This document shows, piece by piece, positions 20,666-32,053 of a stretch of DNA of 64,000 bases. Every line of letters begins with the position of its first letter. Positions within the stretch are counted from its first letter, which is position 1. The position numbers and the translations under genes were made by a program. The DNA lies in assembly GCA_020736575.1 (NCBI GenBank), contig JAGPYM010000008.1:186001-250000 (forward strand), read 5' to 3'. The notes under the pieces were generated by a model that saw only the letters and a list, made by a program, of their open reading frames with translations, was not told the DNA's origin and ran no database searches. This DNA comes from Thelonectria olida. Taxonomy: Eukaryota > Ascomycota > Sordariomycetes > Hypocreales > Nectriaceae.

Positions 20666-22769
20666 AGTTGGACGACATGACCTAAAATCACGACACACGA
20701 ACACCAGCGACGAGAGATGGACACAAGGAGAGAATTGATTCAAAATACCACGTAAGCGAAACGGGCCGGTCGAGAAGAAGCCCAACGAGGAGAAGAGAAG
20801 AATGAAAAATACACAACTCGTGCAAGGACGCTTCAGCCATGGATGGCATCAGAGGCACAAAACAAGATGGACTAGTTATCCATCACTTTAGACGGCAGGA
20901 GGCGACAGTTGCATTGGATGCCTATATTTTTTTAGATGTAATTTAAATGCGAATAAGTGAATATGACCTACAACTCAAGCTGCTTCGACACCACTGCTCG
21001 CAATGCCGACTCAAAGATTGCCTCCTGCGGGACTTGGGGAGACTTAAGGCCAAGATAAAAATGTTGAGTGGTGCTTTGGGGGTGAAGCTCGCTAAGTTTG
21101 CGTTGCTTGCCGTAGACATCTTCCTGCAACGACGGAGCTGATGCCGTCTGCTGCACCGCTCGCCTGGCTCGCAAGATGTTTCTTATCACGACTGGCGCGT
21201 GTCTCTCAGCGAAGGACAAGTCCAAGTGGTGCGATGCAAAAGACCGGGAGGCCCGAGTGCCTCCTCAGCAACATGGGCATGTTTACGAAATCGCTACAGG
21301 TTTACACCCCGTTGTACGGCAGTCAACTCTACGGAGCTCTCCTCTCACCATAGTGACACAGAAGAAGGGCATGTATCGCATACGAAATTTATCCAAACCC
21401 CATGGCGGCAAGAGCCACGTAAGGAACAGAAGGTAAGTCGGCGACGGGAGTCCATCTCTCCTCCAGTTTCCCCTCCGCGTGCAACCATGGTGTAATGGAA
21501 GCCGGAGTGAATTTGAAGGATTAATTTTCTAGTAGGTTTCATAAAGAAGAAGAGAAGAAAAAAATCTAAAATGCGGACGGGAAGAAGTGGTTTTGATGTG
21601 CGATAGATAGGTGGGGCGGAATAACAAGATGCCGTTTCCGTCTTTTTCCTTTTCTTTTGACGGGGCCGGCAGATAGGCGAAGTGAAGGGCAGCCTGAAAA
21701 TTGTTAGCATGATATGTAGCAATAATAAGTTGTGCCTTGAAGATACGCCAGAGAAACAAGGTTCTCCATGAAATCTTGAGCGATGACTTTCTTTCAATTG
21801 TAGACTTTAGACTTTTGCTTGACTTCCTGTGAATTGCGCCACCATGTGTTTTAGGTGCTGGCGTGGGGCTCATAGCAAAGCTGCCACGATAACTACGGTA
21901 GTTAGGCATTTATGAGTAACGAAGTGGTTAGGTTGCAAATCAACCATATAGGTCCAGGTAAAGTTCGCAAATTCATGGAGCTACCAAAACCTCTCTTCAA
22001 GAATGTAGCCAAGGCTAGGGACAAAAGTCGTTTGCGCAGGGATCTGAGTTGGGCTGAAATACGGCAGACTCTAACATTAAACATGAAATGCGTGTTATCT
22101 ATGCGGGCTTGCATGACAACCGTTTCATCAGCCCGACGGAGCCATGACAACAACCAGACCCTTGGACCCTTCTTCGCACGCAGCCATGATGAGCACTGGG
22201 TGAATTGCTTATTTACGAACCCATTATCATCGTCTCTGGAGACCTGACGTGAACCACTCTGAGTATCGAGATTTGTTGCCTCTGTCGTCTCACTTCTCAT
22301 CACGACTTGCTGTTCCCCCACACGGCCAAACCCTGCCGTCCCTCTTTGAGTCACACAAGCCGCCCTAGCACGCACCTCTTTGGGCCCCTTTGCCTTTACT
22401 TGCCTACTTAAGGAAGGTGTCCGTCGAATGCCGCTGCGTTTCTTCGTTTCATGAGCAAGCAACTGCTGGTGTCCGTCCCCTTCACTGATTGCCTGTCCCG
22501 TTTAGCATATTCGTACGTCTCCGGACTCACACTTCTCATCACACACGCGAGATCAAACATCCGAGTACTTATATCCCTCGTTCGCCTCCTTGTCGGCTGC
22601 TGGGAATTCGATCGACCAACCCGAGAGCTCTGTGGTCATTCATTAGCTACCCCGCTACCCCGCCTCCACCCATCCAAGACTCCAAACAAACGGCCCAAGA
22701 GCAACCAATCCAACCGACCAGAAAACTCATCATCAGCCTATCTGACTCAAATTAAAATACTCCGAAAAA
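20666..22769. other. 2.1-kb intergenic region, SCOT / PP28
   Basis: Contains the SCOT 3' UTR and the PP28 promoter. Open frames of 64-150 codons exist on both strands but none has family-like sequence, intron signals or codon bias like the neighbours. The 200 bp before 22770 are C/T-rich and gene-proximal. No RNA gene or repeat is recognised. Confidence 0.4.
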
Positions 22770-23714
22770 ATGGCTGGTGGAACTGGAACCAGCTCTCGCG
22801 GCCGAGGCGGCAAGTTCAAGAAGTACACTCGCGGAGGTAAGTCTTGCCATGTTGGGTTTCACGCCCCATGATATCATCATCCCACTCTCGAAGCCCACGG
22901 CGATATTAAACGTTGACGCAACACTGAAGCTAACATCCGTGTCCAATCGCAGGTGGAAAGCACTTCTCTCGCGATATTCGACCCGTTGATGCCGATGGCA
23001 ATGAGATTAGCATGTGGAGTACAGACGCGAAGAAAAAGGACGACGATGATGACGATTCTGACGAGGATACCGAGTCCACCGAAGACTCTGAGGAGGACTC
23101 CGAAGAGGAAGATGATAGTGACGAAGATGGTCCCTCCCAAGCCGCACCTCAACCCGCCGTCGCCTCCCGCGAAGACCGCAAGGCCGAGAAGAAGGCTCGG
23201 AAAGAAGCTGCCATAGCCAAGCAGCATGGAAAGGCGGTCGAGGTCGGCGACCTACCATCAAGTGACGAGGATAGTGACGAGGACGACGACGACATGCCCG
23301 CTAACCCCAATCACTCCACCGCCGCTCGAAACCAGGCAAAGCATACCGGCGTCGACGATATTACCGAGGGCGTGGCAGACCTATCAGCGGCTCCCAGCCG
23401 GCGCGAGCGCGAGGCCTTGGAGGCCGCTGCTGCTAAGGAAAAGTACATGCGCCTCCAGGCTCAGGGCAAGACGGACGAGGCCAAAGCCGACTTGGCCCGC
23501 CTCAAGGTCATCCGTGAGCAGCGAGCGGCCGAGGCTGCGAGACGACAAGTAAGTGGTGAACGTGACAGCTGCACATTATTTGTGACTCAGAGGCTGACTA
23601 TCCTGCCTCTAGGCGGAGCGTGAGGAGAAGGAAGAGATTGAAAAGAAGAAGAAGGCTGATTTCGAGGCCAAGGAAGCTCGGAAGAAAGAGGTGAAGAAGG
23701 GCAGAAAGAAGTAA
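22770..23714 (+). CDS. PP28/PDAP1 (HASPP28) domain protein
   Basis: Small, highly charged protein of the casein-kinase-substrate phosphoprotein PP28 family; its molecular role is poorly known. Exons 22770-22836, 22953-23548 and 23613-23714 give 254 residues. The N-terminus is Gly/Arg-rich ([14 protein letters not shown]), as in PDAP1. Residues about 45-75 and 95-112 are Asp/Glu/Ser runs with many CK2-type sites. The PP28 core is at about 150-215: [20 protein letters not shown], then [20 protein letters not shown]. The tail is Lys/Glu coiled coil. The fungal protein is longer than human PDAP1 because of the acidic insertions. The first intron (116 nt) falls in the N-terminal Gly stretch. Confidence 0.88.
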
Positions 23715-24788
23715 GAGACTAAGTTGACAAAGCGAGCCTTGAGTAATTATGATGCCCTGCAATGTAGGCAAAGAAGCTGTCTGCTGGGTGACGGTGCTTT
23801 CGAAATTTTCTGTATAGATCTGGGGGCGATGTGCTCCCTCATGATGATGAATCTCACAATGTCGACATAAGGCGTTTTGGACTTTGGAGGTCGAGGATAT
23901 CGTAGCGGCGGTCCCGTCGCTGGTTTGGAGGCAACGATGCTCAATGCGCGGATGTGTGAGTGACAAGGCGTGTTTTAGAAGAGTCGAGATATCTGAGTGC
24001 CTATGTAAGAAGTGAATATCAGTAGAGTAAGCGTAGGAGTCATTCATATAGAAGAGTCAAAGTCATATTGGGGGAGGAGTCATCTCTATGCGGTGTCAGG
24101 GTCGAGGCTCGCCAATCGTAGATCAGACCACTGGTGACATATGATGGTTTAGTACCTTGCTTCACTTGGGTAGGTACCTCAGGTTAGACAACTCGGATAA
24201 CCAGAGGCCAAAGTGCACAATTGTGCACTGAAAGGTGCCTTGGTGAGCCTTCAACGGCACAATCACTACCCAAGAACCCAGGTGGAGGACCGACTTCGTC
24301 ATGCAGAGACTGAATTGACCCTAGCTGGAAGTTATGCAACAATGAACCCCGGAGAAGACTTCAGAGCTCAATGAGAAATAAGGAAATTGAGCACCACATG
24401 AAATAAACGAATACAAATAGAATGTATTTAAACAACGTAGGTACCTAGGTATGCTTCTGTCGTTGTTGTCTCGTGCCTCAGGGTCCGATTGCACAGGTGG
24501 ACTGGTGGACTAACGGGATGCAGCTTTAGTGGAGTGGCCTTTTGGTAGTGCCGTCATCCACACAGTTGAGACCCAGCAAAGAGAAAAAAAATCAGATGGA
24601 TCCAATCCAGGAAAAAAAAAATCGTGCCGTCTCTGCCTCGTCGAATCGCCGACCGCTTCAACACCATCTCGGACCCTGTTTGCGACTGCATCATTCGTCG
24701 AGTTGCGCGACCGCACCGCACCCGATCCTTAATTCAGCATACGTACATTGAGCCGCTGTTCGATTTCTGCCGCACAATAGCCGACAAG
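23715..24788. other. 1.07-kb intergenic region, PP28 / RRP14
   Basis: Same-strand spacer. It holds AGGTACCT (24172-24179) and the overlapping palindromes AGGTACCT and TACCTAGGTA (24439-24451). Two A-rich tracts (near 24585 and 24611) lie in what is probably the RRP14 leader. No gene is seen. Confidence 0.4.
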
Positions 24789-26709
24789 ATGGGGGATTCC
24801 ACGCTGAAAGTCCGTTCTCTTCATGTCGTTCTGCCCCGCTGTCACCCAGCTTGAGGCTATCGCAACGAGCTGCCTAGCTGACGCAAACACTTATAGGATC
24901 GCCTGCGCGACCACTCAAAGGCTTTTGACGGCCTCTTGGCTCTCATTCCGGCCAAGATGTATTACCCGGAGGACACCAGTGTATGTTGACCGTTGCCTGC
25001 TGCCTTCTATGTCTCTACGAATCCCCCGCCACCCTCATAAATCGCCTATGTCGTCGCTCTTCTACCACCACAACTCTCACAATACTCGCCTAAAGCTGGC
25101 ACGTGGCAAGTCCCAAAGGCTAACCACCCTGCTGCAGGAACAATGGCAAAAGACGAAGCAAACTAAGGAAGAGGCTGCCGCCGCCCGGCGTGGAAAGCTT
25201 GACCCTGACAGCAACCTTAACCGTAACGCCAAGGAGGTAATGGACGAGCGAGCCAAGAACAAGCGCAAGCTGCGGGAACTGGAAGAGGCGGAAGAAGAAT
25301 CTGCCGACGATGAGAATGATTCGGTGGATTACGACCTTGATAATGGCGTCGAGATGGAAAAGCCTGGCGAGGGCCTCAAGGTGAAGGTGGAGGCAAACAA
25401 GAAGCAGAAACTCAGCAAAACCGACACGGACCCCAGCCCCATTCTCGAGGCCACTCCTTCAAAATTGTCTAAAAAGGAAGCGAAGAAGGCTGCGAAGAGA
25501 GAAAAGAAGAAGGAAAGGAAAGAAAGGACGGAAAAGACGGAGGTGAAGGCCGAAAAGGAGGATGAAGACGATGCTCCAGCTCCTGCACCCAAATCTCAAA
25601 AACAAGCCGCCAAGAAGGAAGCGAAGAAGGAAGCAGCTAAGCAAGCGAAGAGTCCCAAGGCCCCCGCATCAAAACCCACCGAGGTGGACGAGGAGTGGGA
25701 GGATGAGGAGGAGGATGTTGCTCCTTCCAATGACGTTCAGCCAATGGACCTATCGGGTCTGGAGAAGGAGGAAGACACATCAAACCCCGACTCAGAACCT
25801 CAGTCTCCTACCTTTGACACCAGCGAACCCTCAAGACCGGCAAACGACACCGTGCTCGGCGAAGTTGCCAGTGCTACCACCTCCGTATCATCCACCATCC
25901 CTCCTTCCGAGAAACCTAAACACATCAAGATCCCCGCCGACACAGATGCCCTCCGCCTGCGACTCGCCGCCAAGATTGAGGCCCTTCGAGCAGCTAGAAA
26001 AGCCGATACGCCTGATGGCAAGCCCATCCGAACCCGCCAGGAGCTCATCGAGTCTCGGCGGAAGAAGCAGGCTCAGCGCAAAGCCCATAAGCAGGAGCTC
26101 AGGAAAAAGGTTAGAGAGGAGGAGCATCTCAAGCGCGAGGAAGCCCTGGCAGCCGGCTCGCCTGGCGTCATGAGCCCTGCCGTGGAGAGCGACGACAAGA
26201 TTGCCAACTTCACCTTTGGCCGCATGGCCTTTACCGACGGCTCCAAGCTGTCACATGACCTGAGCTACGTCGTGGGTCAGGGCAAGAAGAAGGGTCCCTC
26301 GGATGTTAAGACGGCTCTCATCAAGGTACAGAACCAGAAGAAGCGTTTGGAAGAACTCGACCCAGAGAAGCGCGCCGACATTGAAGAGAAGGACGTCTGG
26401 CTGACCGCCCGTCGTCGCGCCGAGGGCGAGCGCATCCGAGACGACGAGGCTCTTCTCAAGCGTGCCGTCAAGCGCAAGGAGGTAGCCAAGAAGAAGAGCG
26501 AGAAGTCGTGGAAGGACCGCTCCGACGGCGTCAAGATGGCCCAGAAGGAGCGCCAACACAAGCGCGAGGAGAACCTCCAGAAGCGCCGTGACGACAAGCT
26601 TCTCCACAAGGCTGGCAAGAAGAAGAAGAAGACCAAGGCCCCCGCTGGCAAGAAGAAGAGTCGACCGGGCTTCGAGGGTAGCCTGGGCATGGGAGGACGG
26701 AAGAAGTAA
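24789..26709 (+). CDS. Ribosome biogenesis protein Rrp14 (SURF6 family)
   Basis: Nucleolar RNA-binding protein required for both ribosomal subunits. Exons 24789-24809 (seven codons), 24897-24980 and 25138-26709 give 558 residues. The SURF6 N-terminal domain is split across exons: DRLRDHSKAFDGLLALIPAK and MYYPEDTS, then EQWQKTKQTKEEAAAARRG. A long Lys/Glu-rich middle follows. The SURF6 C-terminal domain (about 350-555) has NFTFGRMAF, LEELDPEKRADIEEKDVW and a KKKSEKSWKDRSDGVK-like end. Intron 1 uses donor GTCCGT, less common, with acceptor TTATAG. It was chosen because it alone joins the ATG to the conserved domain. Intron 2 is 157 nt. An ATG-less frame through intron 2 was rejected because it misses the DRLRDHSKAF block. 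Confidence 0.88.
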
Positions 26710-27874
26710 GAATTAAAGTGGATGGAAACGAGCACAAAAAGACACACCACGGAAAAGGCCCAAAATGAAGACAAAAGTTGATTGAAAAGCATCTTCTTTG
26801 TTCCTTTCTTTGCTTGTACACCGGCGCTGGCGGAGTCAAGGGGCGGAATGGACGAGGGCATTCGGGCGCTAGATGCATTATTTCAATGTTATCCGTTTTC
26901 TGTACTAGATGGCACGCATTCTCTGGAAAAGTCACTGAAAGCCGGATGGTTTCATGTCAAAAGAGATTCTCGCCGTAATTCGGTATAAATGAATATGAGC
27001 ACACAAAAGCATCATCGCGGTCATTGGGTTCTTAGATGTGAGAGTGGGAGAAGGCCGTGATAAGTCCTGCTTTTGATATCCCACACAATGCCGCCGCCAC
27101 AACAAACCACACTGTCAAGACACAAGACGCTCCGTGGTCGTACTCGCTTTGGGATTTTGTTTTTGCTTTCATTACAACAGTACCGACCGGGCAAACAGCA
27201 GTGGAACATACCTACAGACACGGCTACGCTTGATTTGAAGAAGACCCATTTCCCGTCATGCCCAAGAGAGAGATACACACCACCACACGCAACCTGCTGC
27301 TCCTAATGCACACGTTACATTCTCAAGTCGCAACTTTATGTCCCGCCTCGCTATTGTTTTGCCTCCGTTCCCAAGAATAAATAATTTTCAACAAAATGAT
27401 AATAAAAAAAGATGAAGAGGGAGAGGGGCATAAAGGGAAGAGAGATGATAAGCCCTCACCACCAACTCTAACGAATACGTCACAATCGAGACATTGTTGG
27501 GCATGTACATGATTCAGCTCGACAAACCTCAACTCCACATCGCGTCTGATTGTGAGCCTCGTTGCTGCCCGAGCCGACCTTCACCTGCTCCGTGTGTTGG
27601 GTACGAGGGTTGTATATTTAGGGTGTGGGGGGGATTGTACATTTCAGACTGCAAGGGTTCGGCCTGCAGGTAGAATGAGGGGTTGTTATCGTGGAGTCGG
27701 ATGAGAGGATAGACACGGTTCGGAGGTTAATATCGTAACACGGAGAGTCGGGGAGAAAGGAATTCGGCTTGCCATCCGGTCGGCTTGGGCGCAAGTTGGG
27801 GCGGGGATGGGGACTGGTGCTACCGCAAGAAGACTCCTCAAGAGGATGCACACGTATGGCCCAGGCGAGGTGAT
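26710..27874. other. 1.17-kb tail-to-tail region, RRP14 / VPS74
   Basis: Long for a convergent interval. I see no conserved ORF, tRNA or snoRNA boxes. An A-rich stretch lies near 27385-27415. Confidence 0.4.
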
Positions 27875-29127
27875 TTAGAGGAGAGAGTCGAGGCGGGTGA
27901 AAACGCTCAAGCAAGCGGCCACAACCTCCAGCTGCAGCTCCTTGTCCTTGCCCGAGTTGATTTCCTATGGGGGTGGTTAAAATCAGGACAATTGGTCAAG
28001 TTCAGTGTTGATTGCGTTGTCAACATACCTCGGAAATGACCTGGGGAAGGTTGGCACCGATACCATTACCGGTGGCCTTCTTGCCGAAAGGCCACTGGCT
28101 GTAGTCGGCCAAAATCTCATCCGTCTGAGCAAAAGCTCTCTCGCGGGCCTCGTGACCAAGAGTCGACAGCGCGTTCTCGAGGACGTTAGCGGCGTAGGCA
28201 GCGCAGACCATGGCGAGACTGCGAAGATAGCGGAATTCGAGGTTTTCGGGGAGGAACTGGCTTCCGTTGAGGACGACGGTGCGCTGGGTGAGGATATTGC
28301 GAACTCGGCGGCGGATCTCCTCCTTGGCACCGCCATCAGCGACGGGGTGGGTAGCCATGTCGAATAGAAGGAAATTGCGTTTCTCGGTGCGAAGGATGCC
28401 CTTGTCGACGAGGCCCTTGGCAAGACGTTCTCGAACCTGCTTCAGCTGGTATCCGATCTTCATCAAGTTCCATGTCTCGCCTGAAGGTTTGAAACAGGGG
28501 GGTCAGCGTTGAGGCAGAAAAAAAAGGAAGAAGGGGGGTTTGGGTAGGGAGTATGTACCACTCATGAGGTCGATCCAGGTGCTAACGCTCATCTTCTCAC
28601 TCTGCTTCATCATCTTGAGGGCCTCGTCGAGGAGGACTTCGCCGGTGAGGGCGCCGTCGATAACTTCGATGTTGCGGTCAGCGAGGGGGAAGCGCCGCCG
28701 CGAGGCATCCTTCTCCATAGCAATGCGCCCACGGAAGGCCAGTTCGATGACGATGCAACCTCGAAGAGCGTAGGAGATGTTGTCGTTCCAGAAAGAGAGG
28801 TAACCCTGCAGTTGATGCCGTTGGGTTAGAAGAGTTCGAGCTGGAGAGTGCTTCTTTGTTCGTCGCGCATACCTGCTTATCCTTGAGACCGAGGAGAAGA
28901 ACCTCCTCCATCATGGTTAACTTGGGCTGCTTGCTTCGCTCAGCACTCTCGCTGATGTCCCGAGGATCGAAGGCAATCTTTTGGCCATTTTCGCCGCTCT
29001 CGTAGCTGGTCTCGGGGCCGTTGTCCCTGGTGTTGGACGGGGTAGCGTTTCGACCGTTGGTGTCGTCGGATGGGTTGGCTCCGCTGCCACCACCGGCACC
29101 GCGGCGTCGCGTCAATCCCGACGACAT
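27875..29127 (-). CDS. VPS74: Golgi phosphoprotein Vps74/GOLPH3
   Basis: PI4P-binding adaptor that retains glycosyltransferases in the Golgi by linking them to COPI. Exons 28873-29127, 28559-28805, 28029-28480 and 27875-27964 give 347 residues. The first 65 residues are a disordered tail with an Arg cluster ([10 protein letters not shown]), which in this family helps bind coatomer. The GPP34 fold starts at about 70: [16 protein letters not shown], then [17 protein letters not shown] and [11 protein letters not shown]. It continues with [20 protein letters not shown] and [14 protein letters not shown], all family hallmarks. The last exon (30 codons) supplies the C-terminal helix. Intron phases join exactly at LMS|G and ISE|EI. 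Confidence 0.93.
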
Positions 29128-31382
29128 GTTGAAGCGATCAGGGGAGGAGGAGAAGAGGAGGAGATGGGACGAGGAGGAGGAGAGAGGACCGAGGATGTGG
29201 TGATTGTTGAGGTGGGTGATCGCCGTCGGCCGTGGGATAACGGGGGGTGGGTTTTTTTTTGGGTGAGAATGCGGTCGGGAAGGGGACAGAACGGCCTAAA
29301 CGTGATGGGACGGGATGAAGCTGAACGGGCTAGTTTGCGCGTGCTGGAGAAGTTAGGGGTGCCTGAACCGGGCCCCAGCGGGTGGATAGCTTTTCGGGGG
29401 ACAGATTTAGCACTTGAGAAAGGAGAAACAGGGGATGTTCAGGTTGAGGCTGATGGCTGCTCACTGTCAGGGCAGGACAGGGCAGGACGGGGCGGCTGCG
29501 GGCGGTAAGACAGCTGGGGAGTGAGTGAGGTGTAAGGGGAGAAGAACTCCCAGACAAGCTCGTTTGAACTAAGCCTGATTGATGATATTGTTTTCTCTCC
29601 TTTCAATAGCGTGTTCTTGTGAACAGGGGTAACAACTGCTGGCCAGGGACGTAGGTAGGTTGCTCTTTTCGAAGTGTGGAAACGGCTGTCAGTTGTCGTC
29701 TCACGGTGTTTTCCGATGCAGGTGTGGTTTGGTCATGAGCCTTAGTTATGGACTGAGCGAGGGTCGGCGTCTTCTTAATAAAGCTGGGCTGGCGCTGATT
29801 GCATATTTGCGTGTGCAAGAATGTGGAGGGGCGAGGGGCAATGATCTGCAATTAAGGGAACATGTCAAGGTGGAGGGAGGTAAGTGAGAAAACAGCCATG
29901 TGCGAATACAAAAGGACAACGGAGGACAGAAGGATCAATGCCACATCGGTGAGGCTGGTCAGGGCAGGCATCCAACCGGGCACACCAAAGTGATCAACGA
30001 CAATTTTATGATGCGAAGCGTACTCCGTCAATGACTGCTATTGGCCAGAAGTACAGGAATGCAATTAAGATGGACGCACCCCTCAACTCATTCACTAACC
30101 CGCACGGCAAATAGGAAAGAATCAAAGGGCAAGTCGCAATGGAGGCTGCCTCGAGGTCGCGTGGCATCGTCTCAATAGCGGAATGCCTTACAGGCTGGTA
30201 GATGCATGTGCGGATACCGATACTGCTCGAAATGATGGATGTCTTACATACAAAGAGACCTACCCACCAACGTCTGTGAAAGCACCCACCCACCCACCTA
30301 TTTCCTAGGGAAAAAACAACGCCAAAGTCTAGCTCGAGGTGAGTTGAGGCGATATTAAATATCAAAGCACGTTGGAGATCTCTTGTCCTCCTTTCTTGTT
30401 CCTGAAGCGACGACGACCGTGAACAATTACTCCAACCATCTCAGCCAGGGCGCGCCTAATAAGTGGTCGGTGCACGGACCACACGTCAAGCCAGCCGCAA
30501 ATCCTTAGCTAAGCCCACGAATGAGCCCCAAAAGGGGGGCAAGGATTCAGGGGTGAAACGGGTCCTCACCAACTTCATCCCTTAAACAACTAACACCAAC
30601 GACGCACCGATACGAGCCACTGTCCTCTCTTGCGTCCTTCTTAACGACCATGCATCACCCAAGGCCTGGGATTTGACTCCCTTCAGATGGGTTGACCATA
30701 GCCCAAGTCTTTTTTGTCTCTCCCTGACAAGAACCGGCCTTTCCTGCCTGTTCCATCAGAGTTTTCTCATGGCTTCGTCCACGCTGGCTTCTTTCACAGC
30801 TCTACGCCATCCCTGAACTGTCGCCATGTTCCTCTATAAAACGCACTCTTCTTTTCCATGACGAGTTTTTAGCCGTACTGTGGAATAAAGTTTTCCATTG
30901 TTAGCATAACACTCACCTGGCAAGGCTGACAACAGCTCGCGAGCAATATTTGGCTTCGAATCATCGACACAAGTGTGTCTGCATTTTCGGGTGATGCCAG
31001 ACACCTCTTCAACTCGATACCCCATTGAGGCTTGATCATTTGATGACGCCGTCAATGACGTGCCATCCGACGACGTTGGCAATGCGTTGAGTTGCAAACT
31101 CAAATTATGCACCCATGATGTGGTGGTTTTTTTTTCCATCAGAAGTCCATTTGTTACTCTTAGACGTGTCCAGTGAGCAGAAAAACAGTTCTGGGATCCC
31201 TAAGACTCTATCGCAGTCTCCATGTCGGTCCAGTGACCGTCCCTGGGCTCGTTTGCTATCGGCCAGTCATGACTCAAGGTCTGTTCGCCAACGGCCAGCT
31301 GCCCGACAGAGTTGGCAGCTGCCAACCCAAACATAACCTTATAGGCTCGAATACTGTACATCATTCCAACGGTTGGTGAGTA
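29128..31382. other. 2.26-kb intergenic region upstream of VPS74 and of the candidate RNA
   Basis: The VPS74 promoter occupies the left part; 29140-29300 is purine-rich on the plus strand. The rest contains no recognisable coding sequence. A TTATAGG element (31340-31346) lies about 40 nt before the candidate Pol III RNA at 31383. Confidence 0.35.
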
Positions 31383-31716
31383 ACTGGTGCCGAGTGGCCG
31401 AGTGGTTAAACACTTGCGCGCAGCATGGGCAGACTCTCTTTTCCCTCCCGGGGACGCCTGGGAGTGGGTGAGGGAGGCTGGCCACGCCGCGCGCTGGTGT
31501 GAGGCCCTCGACCACTCTCCATCAGTCGGCTCCCCTTCAGAAACACTGCAGCCCCTGGATAGCCGCCCGGTAAACCTTGAGTTGCCGGGGCGGCGGGAGT
31601 CCGCGGCTGAGGACCAGTGCAAAGGAAGTACCCAAAGCGAAAGCTGGGCGCGCTGTAGTACTACCCCGAAGAGTAGTAGCAGGGCGATAGAAGGGGTTGG
31701 GGGGTGTTTTTTTTTT
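31383..31716 (+). ncRNA. Candidate Pol III-transcribed structured RNA, identity unknown
   Basis: A GC-rich block of about 320 bp is set in AT-rich flanks. It starts with an A-box-like sequence, TGGCCGAGTGGTTAA (31395-31410), built from two copies of GCCGAGTG, and ends at T10 (31707-31716), a strong Pol III terminator. A B-box-like GGTTCGAA is just downstream (31728-31736). A TTATAGG element is about 40 nt upstream. Internal pairing is visible: CCTCCC with GGGAGG around 31445-31475, GCCCGG with CCGGGGC at 31564-31592, a GAAA-capped CCCAAAGC/GCTGGG hairpin at 31630-31648, and TACTAC/GTAGTA at 31658-31678. It does not fold as a tRNA. I could not match the signature motifs of SRP, RNase P or RNase MRP RNA, though one of these remains possible. 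The A box may be coincidental. Confidence 0.35.
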
Positions 31717-32053
31717 GCAGAGCATGAGGTTCGAAATACACCTTCTGCTCTTATTTTTTTCTCTTCTTTTTACTTGTGCTAGTAGGGGAGTAAACGGTTG
31801 GGTAAATAATTTAATTGGCCTATTATATATTTAGGCAAGTGAAAGGCAATTATAGTACAGCTTTAAGTATGTAGCTTGGAATGTTTTAGTAGTCTTGGCA
31901 GTTTGTTACTTTACCTAGGTATTGAAAATCAGTTTATTCGATTGACTTTGGTTACTGACGTTTCCCATTCTTATTTATTTACTATGTGTACACTCTATGC
32001 CGCGAGATTCCTCTCAAGCGATAACAAACAGCTTCGCTATCTTAACCGTCTCT
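31717..32053. other. AT-rich spacer after candidate RNA
   Basis: 337 bp, clearly AT-richer than its surroundings. It holds a B-box-like GGTTCGAA (31728), a small AGAGCA/TGCTCT inverted repeat (31719-31752), and the palindrome TACCTAGGTA (31912-31921). No gene is seen. Confidence 0.4.

Noticed and set aside
22837..22952. Intronic C/D snoRNA in the first PP28 intron
   Set aside because: ATGATAT is not a C box (RTGATGA) and the only CTGA lies too close to the branch site.
24823..25137. RRP14 as one frame from 24823 through to 26709
   Set aside because: It reads introns as coding and loses the conserved N-terminal SURF6 block found in the 24897-24980 exon.
31388..31470. tRNA-Ser or tRNA-Leu gene at the A-box-like sequence
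   Set aside because: No D-stem partner, anticodon arm, T-arm or acceptor pairing within 100 nt.
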